In this document: one piece after another, positions 60,274 through 60,610 of the stretch
Layout of the letters: each line of letters begins with the position of its first letter
Numbering within the stretch: the stretch's first letter is position 1
Source: Oligoflexus sp.
Lineage (GTDB): Bacteria > Bdellovibrionota_B > Oligoflexia > Oligoflexales > Oligoflexaceae
NCBI GenBank assembly: GCA_014377445.1
Contig: JACMPP010000022.1
Span: 1-60,610 of the forward strand
Reading direction: 5' to 3'
Length of the DNA stretch: 60,610 nucleotides
The notes under the pieces: model-generated
The model's input: the letters and a program-made list of their open reading frames with translations, nothing else
The model's database searches: none
What the model was told of the DNA's origin: nothing
Position numbers and translations under genes: made by a program

Positions 60274-60610
60274 TTGAGTAGCCAAGTCGAAATAAATGTC
60301 AGCGGTATGAGCTGCGCTTCCTGTGTGGCGCGCGTCGAAAAGAGTTTAAAAAAACTCCCCGGTGTCCTCGATGCCAGTGTAAACCTAGCAACCGAAAAAG
60401 CCAAAGTCGTTTATGAAGCGCCAGCATTTGACCGCGAAACGCTCATTCCCACGCTGGTCAAAATTGGATTCGGCGGCAGCTTTGTCACGAGTCATGCCGA
60501 AAAGCTCCCCGACTTACGCCTTCAAAAATATCGGGCGATCTATGCCATAATCCTTAGCCTGCCGCTTGTCCTTCCGATGCTCAGCTTCAATCGGCATATG
60601 ATGCTGCTGC
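60274..60610 (+). CDS. Heavy-metal P-type ATPase (CopA-like), N-terminal part (partial)
   Basis: The frame starts at TTG 60274, seven bases after AAGAG, and runs off the right edge after 112 residues. The first 70 residues are an HMA domain with the metal-binding motif GMSCASCVARVEKSL. The first transmembrane helix follows (YRAIYAIILSLPLVLPML). The pattern is that of Cu(I)-exporting P1B-type ATPases (CopA), which pump copper from the cytoplasm. Zn/Cd ATPases have the same domain; the CPx motif needed to tell them apart is outside the window. No chaperone or regulator is visible next to it. Confidence 0.85.
   Translation, partial: MSSQVEINVSGMSCASCVARVEKSLKKLPGVLDASVNLATEKAKVVYEAPAFDRETLIPTLVKIGFGGSFVTSHAEKLPDLRLQKYRAIYAIILSLPLVLPMLSFNRHMMLL

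Noticed and set aside
1..60610. tRNA, rRNA, CRISPR arrays, prophage or conjugation genes
   Set aside because: None was recognised on either strand.

Overview
The window looks like chromosomal DNA of a Gram-negative bacterium, most likely a deltaproteobacterium-like or Bdellovibrionota/Oligoflexia-type lineage. That placement is an inference from gene content: many small lipoproteins, LemA/TPM proteins, a myxobacterial-style pfa gene order, an Ole hydrocarbon pathway, and class I and class II fumarases side by side. No rRNA, tRNA, CRISPR or prophage was seen. The only mobile-element trace is a partial IS607-type resolvase at the left edge.

Layout. 1-502: start of a serine-resolvase gene leaving the window, then a leader region. 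503-8155: exported trypsin/leucine-rich-repeat lipoprotein, a ribbon-helix-helix-like small protein, a SWIM/SNF2 helicase, NhaA, and an intergenic stretch with a strong terminator and a possible exported micropeptide. 8156-22751: mainly housekeeping genes (long urocanate hydratase, a divergent cyclopropane-synthase-like enzyme, MarC, a METTL20-like methyltransferase, FumA-type and FumC-type fumarases, DedA, a GST) among small lipoproteins, plus one decayed gene. 22948-31231: a secreted unknown, then an eight-gene same-strand run: SPFH/SHOCT protein, two DUF4178 zinc-ribbon proteins, a Gly-rich small protein, a DUF350 protein, a membrane-fused spermidine-synthase-like enzyme, a Tat-type FAD oxidoreductase lipoprotein and a polytopic membrane protein. 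It reads as a membrane-associated polyamine or aminopropyl-transfer system.

31717-49895 is the centrepiece. A leftward polyunsaturated fatty acid synthase operon (pfaD-pfaA-pfaC order) faces a rightward, complete oleA-oleB-oleC-oleD operon across a 319-bp intergenic region that carries a perfect 13-bp palindrome. The Pfa enzymes would make a polyunsaturated acyl chain. OleA would condense two acyl chains head to head, OleD reduce the beta-keto acid, OleC close the beta-lactone, and OleB decarboxylate it to an olefin. The arrangement suggests a dedicated long-chain polyunsaturated hydrocarbon locus.

49952-60610: a GH76-type lipoprotein with a discoidin-like domain, a tiny cysteine-rich CWC protein, an exported SdiA-regulated-like protein, a scar of two truncated convergent genes, a lemA-TPM-TPM operon, an unusual MurA homologue lacking the usual Lys and Cys active-site residues, era, a small outer-membrane-barrel candidate, a pentapeptide-repeat fragment, and the start of a CopA-type P-type ATPase running off the right edge.
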